The notes beneath the pieces are model-generated. The model had not been told where the DNA came from, ran no database searches, and was given only the letters and a program-made list of their open reading frames with translations. This document shows positions 63,238-64,000 of a stretch of DNA of 64,000 nucleotides, piece by piece; within the stretch, counting starts at the first letter, position 1, and each line of letters begins with the position of its first letter. Source of the DNA: Veillonella parvula DSM 2008 (GTDB taxonomy: Bacteria; Bacillota; Negativicutes; Veillonellales; Veillonellaceae); NCBI RefSeq assembly GCF_000024945.1, contig NC_013520.1, positions 358,001 through 422,000 of the forward strand. Reading direction: 5' to 3'. The position numbers and the translations under genes were made by a program.

Positions 63238-63280
63238 AATAGATAGGGCCTATGCGTTTAGAGCATAGGCCCTATCTATT
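63238..63280. terminator. Second, perfect 18-bp hairpin in the 63.1-63.5 kb gap
   Basis: AATAGATAGGGCCTATGC (63238-63255) pairs fully with 63263-63280 around a 7-nt loop. It is followed by TTTCC rather than a clean T-run. It stands 160 bp after the rpsR terminator, with no gene in between, so it is an additional barrier or the end of an unannotated transcript. The rest of the 430-bp gap is AT-rich with no recognisable gene. Confidence 0.7.
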
Positions 63281-63507
63281 TCCTTTGATTCTCATTAATT
63301 ATCGTAGTTACTTGTTGTAATAAATATTCATAAAAATAGATATAGTTATTTGAAGTTAAAAATTTGAATAATTTAATAAATAATAGGTTTTATATGACTA
63401 ATCTATATAGATTAGTTAATCAATCTTATGCATACGATTAGAAATATTTATACTATAATACAAATATACATATATAGCTGTAAAGTTCAGTGAAAGGTGG
63501 TAAGTAC

Positions 63508-64000
63508 ATGGGATTTTTGAAAAAGGATATATCCCGTCGCCAGTTTATTGGTGGTGCTTTAGCTTTAGCGGCGGCCTCAGCGGTACCTTCGTTTATACGT
63601 GGTGCCTACAAGCCAACACAGTCTGACTCCCTTCAAGTGTGGACTTGTGGTGGGTTATCGGAAGCATTTCTTGATTTGAATCAGGTCTATACGATGCACA
63701 CAGGGCACAATATCCAGTACACTGGTGCCTTTGCAGGGGCTATTGGTAAATCTTTGTTAGCAGAAAAAAGTCGCACCGAAATCTTTGGAGCTCGCGGATT
63801 AGAGTTAGCAAAAAATATGCGTAAAAAAGGGATAAGTATCGCTTTTGAGCCGCTGTGTTTTACAGACTACGTCATAGTCACACCTAAAGGTAATCCTGCC
63901 GGTATTCGTGATCTTAAAGATATGGCGGAGCCCGGTGTGCGCGTCATGTTGCCGTTGGGTGCATCTCCTCCAGGTAGTGCATCTGTAAAGGGCGTCATGA
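63508..64000 (+). CDS. Tat-exported substrate-binding protein, ModA-like (3' truncated by window edge)
   Basis: The first 164 residues of an extracytoplasmic binding protein. The N-terminus has a twin-arginine signal (SRRQFIGGALALAAASA). The mature part, with LQVWTCGGLSEAFLDLNQVY, TGAFAGAIGKSLLAEKSRTEIFGA and FTDYVIVTPKGNPAGIRDLKD, follows the ModA/PBP type II pattern for oxyanions. Tat export suggests folding or cofactor loading before secretion. AGGTGG precedes the ATG. The rest, and any permease genes, lie beyond the window, so the ligand is open. Confidence 0.75.
   Translation, partial: MGFLKKDISRRQFIGGALALAAASAVPSFIRGAYKPTQSDSLQVWTCGGLSEAFLDLNQVYTMHTGHNIQYTGAFAGAIGKSLLAEKSRTEIFGARGLELAKNMRKKGISIAFEPLCFTDYVIVTPKGNPAGIRDLKDMAEPGVRVMLPLGASPPGSASVKGVM

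Overview
The window reads as a chromosomal segment of a diderm Firmicute of the class Negativicutes, most likely a Veillonella. The DNA is AT-rich with Firmicute-type regulation (strong SD sequences, glmS ribozyme, TPP riboswitches, many U-tract terminators). It also carries a classical autotransporter with an outer-membrane beta-barrel ending in Phe, so the cell has an outer membrane. Genus is inferred from overall gene content, not from a marker gene. No rRNA, tRNA, prophage or CRISPR array was recognised.

Layout. 1-7 kb: NAD salvage (pncB end, nadE), asparaginase, cobinamide amidohydrolase CbiZ, an MscS channel, a D,D-carboxypeptidase and a YfbR-type nucleotidase. 7-15 kb: epoxyqueuosine reductase, then a long operon for a selenium-dependent molybdenum hydroxylase (three catalytic subunits plus YqeC, MocA, YqeB and a split XdhC). 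15-26 kb: c-di-AMP and amino-sugar genes (cdaA, cdaR, glmM, then ribozyme-controlled glmS), with an FAD oxidoreductase, a racemase, a TPR protein and a secreted beta-helix protein in between. 26-34 kb: trpS, a polar amino-acid ABC importer, a stress protein, an orphan SmtB/ArsR-type repressor and an AEC permease. 34-37 kb: molybdate importer modABC. 37-41.5 kb: thiamine salvage, with two divergent TPP riboswitches controlling cytX and thiW-thiD-thiME. 41.6-42.6 kb: rubrerythrin, whose predicted mRNA is decorated at both ends by small palindromes sharing an AAGT loop. 43-45.5 kb: selenium genes (selD, yedF, DUF3343). 45.5-50 kb: nitroreductase, small stress proteins, ychF, cfa. 50-53 kb: a FecCD-type metal-chelate importer. 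53-58 kb: two alternative diaminopimelate enzymes (ddh, dapL) around an autotransporter. 58-60.7 kb: a PD-(D/E)XK-like protein, a beta-CASP-like metallo-hydrolase and a structured RNA. 60.8-63.1 kb: a Bcr/CflA-type efflux pump and the rpsF-ssb-rpsR operon. 63.5 kb to the end: the start of a Tat-exported binding protein.

How the parts fit. The hydroxylase operon, modABC and selD/yedF/DUF3343 form one network: molybdate is imported, the cofactor is cytidylated by MocA, and selenophosphate from SelD supplies the labile selenium that YqeB/YqeC are thought to install. CdaA-CdaR with GlmM and GlmS link c-di-AMP to UDP-GlcNAc supply, and Ddh/DapL supply meso-DAP for the wall. The strongest candidates for undescribed biology are the array of AAGT-loop hairpins flanking rubrerythrin and the nuclease/metallo-hydrolase/structured-RNA locus at 58.1-60.7 kb.
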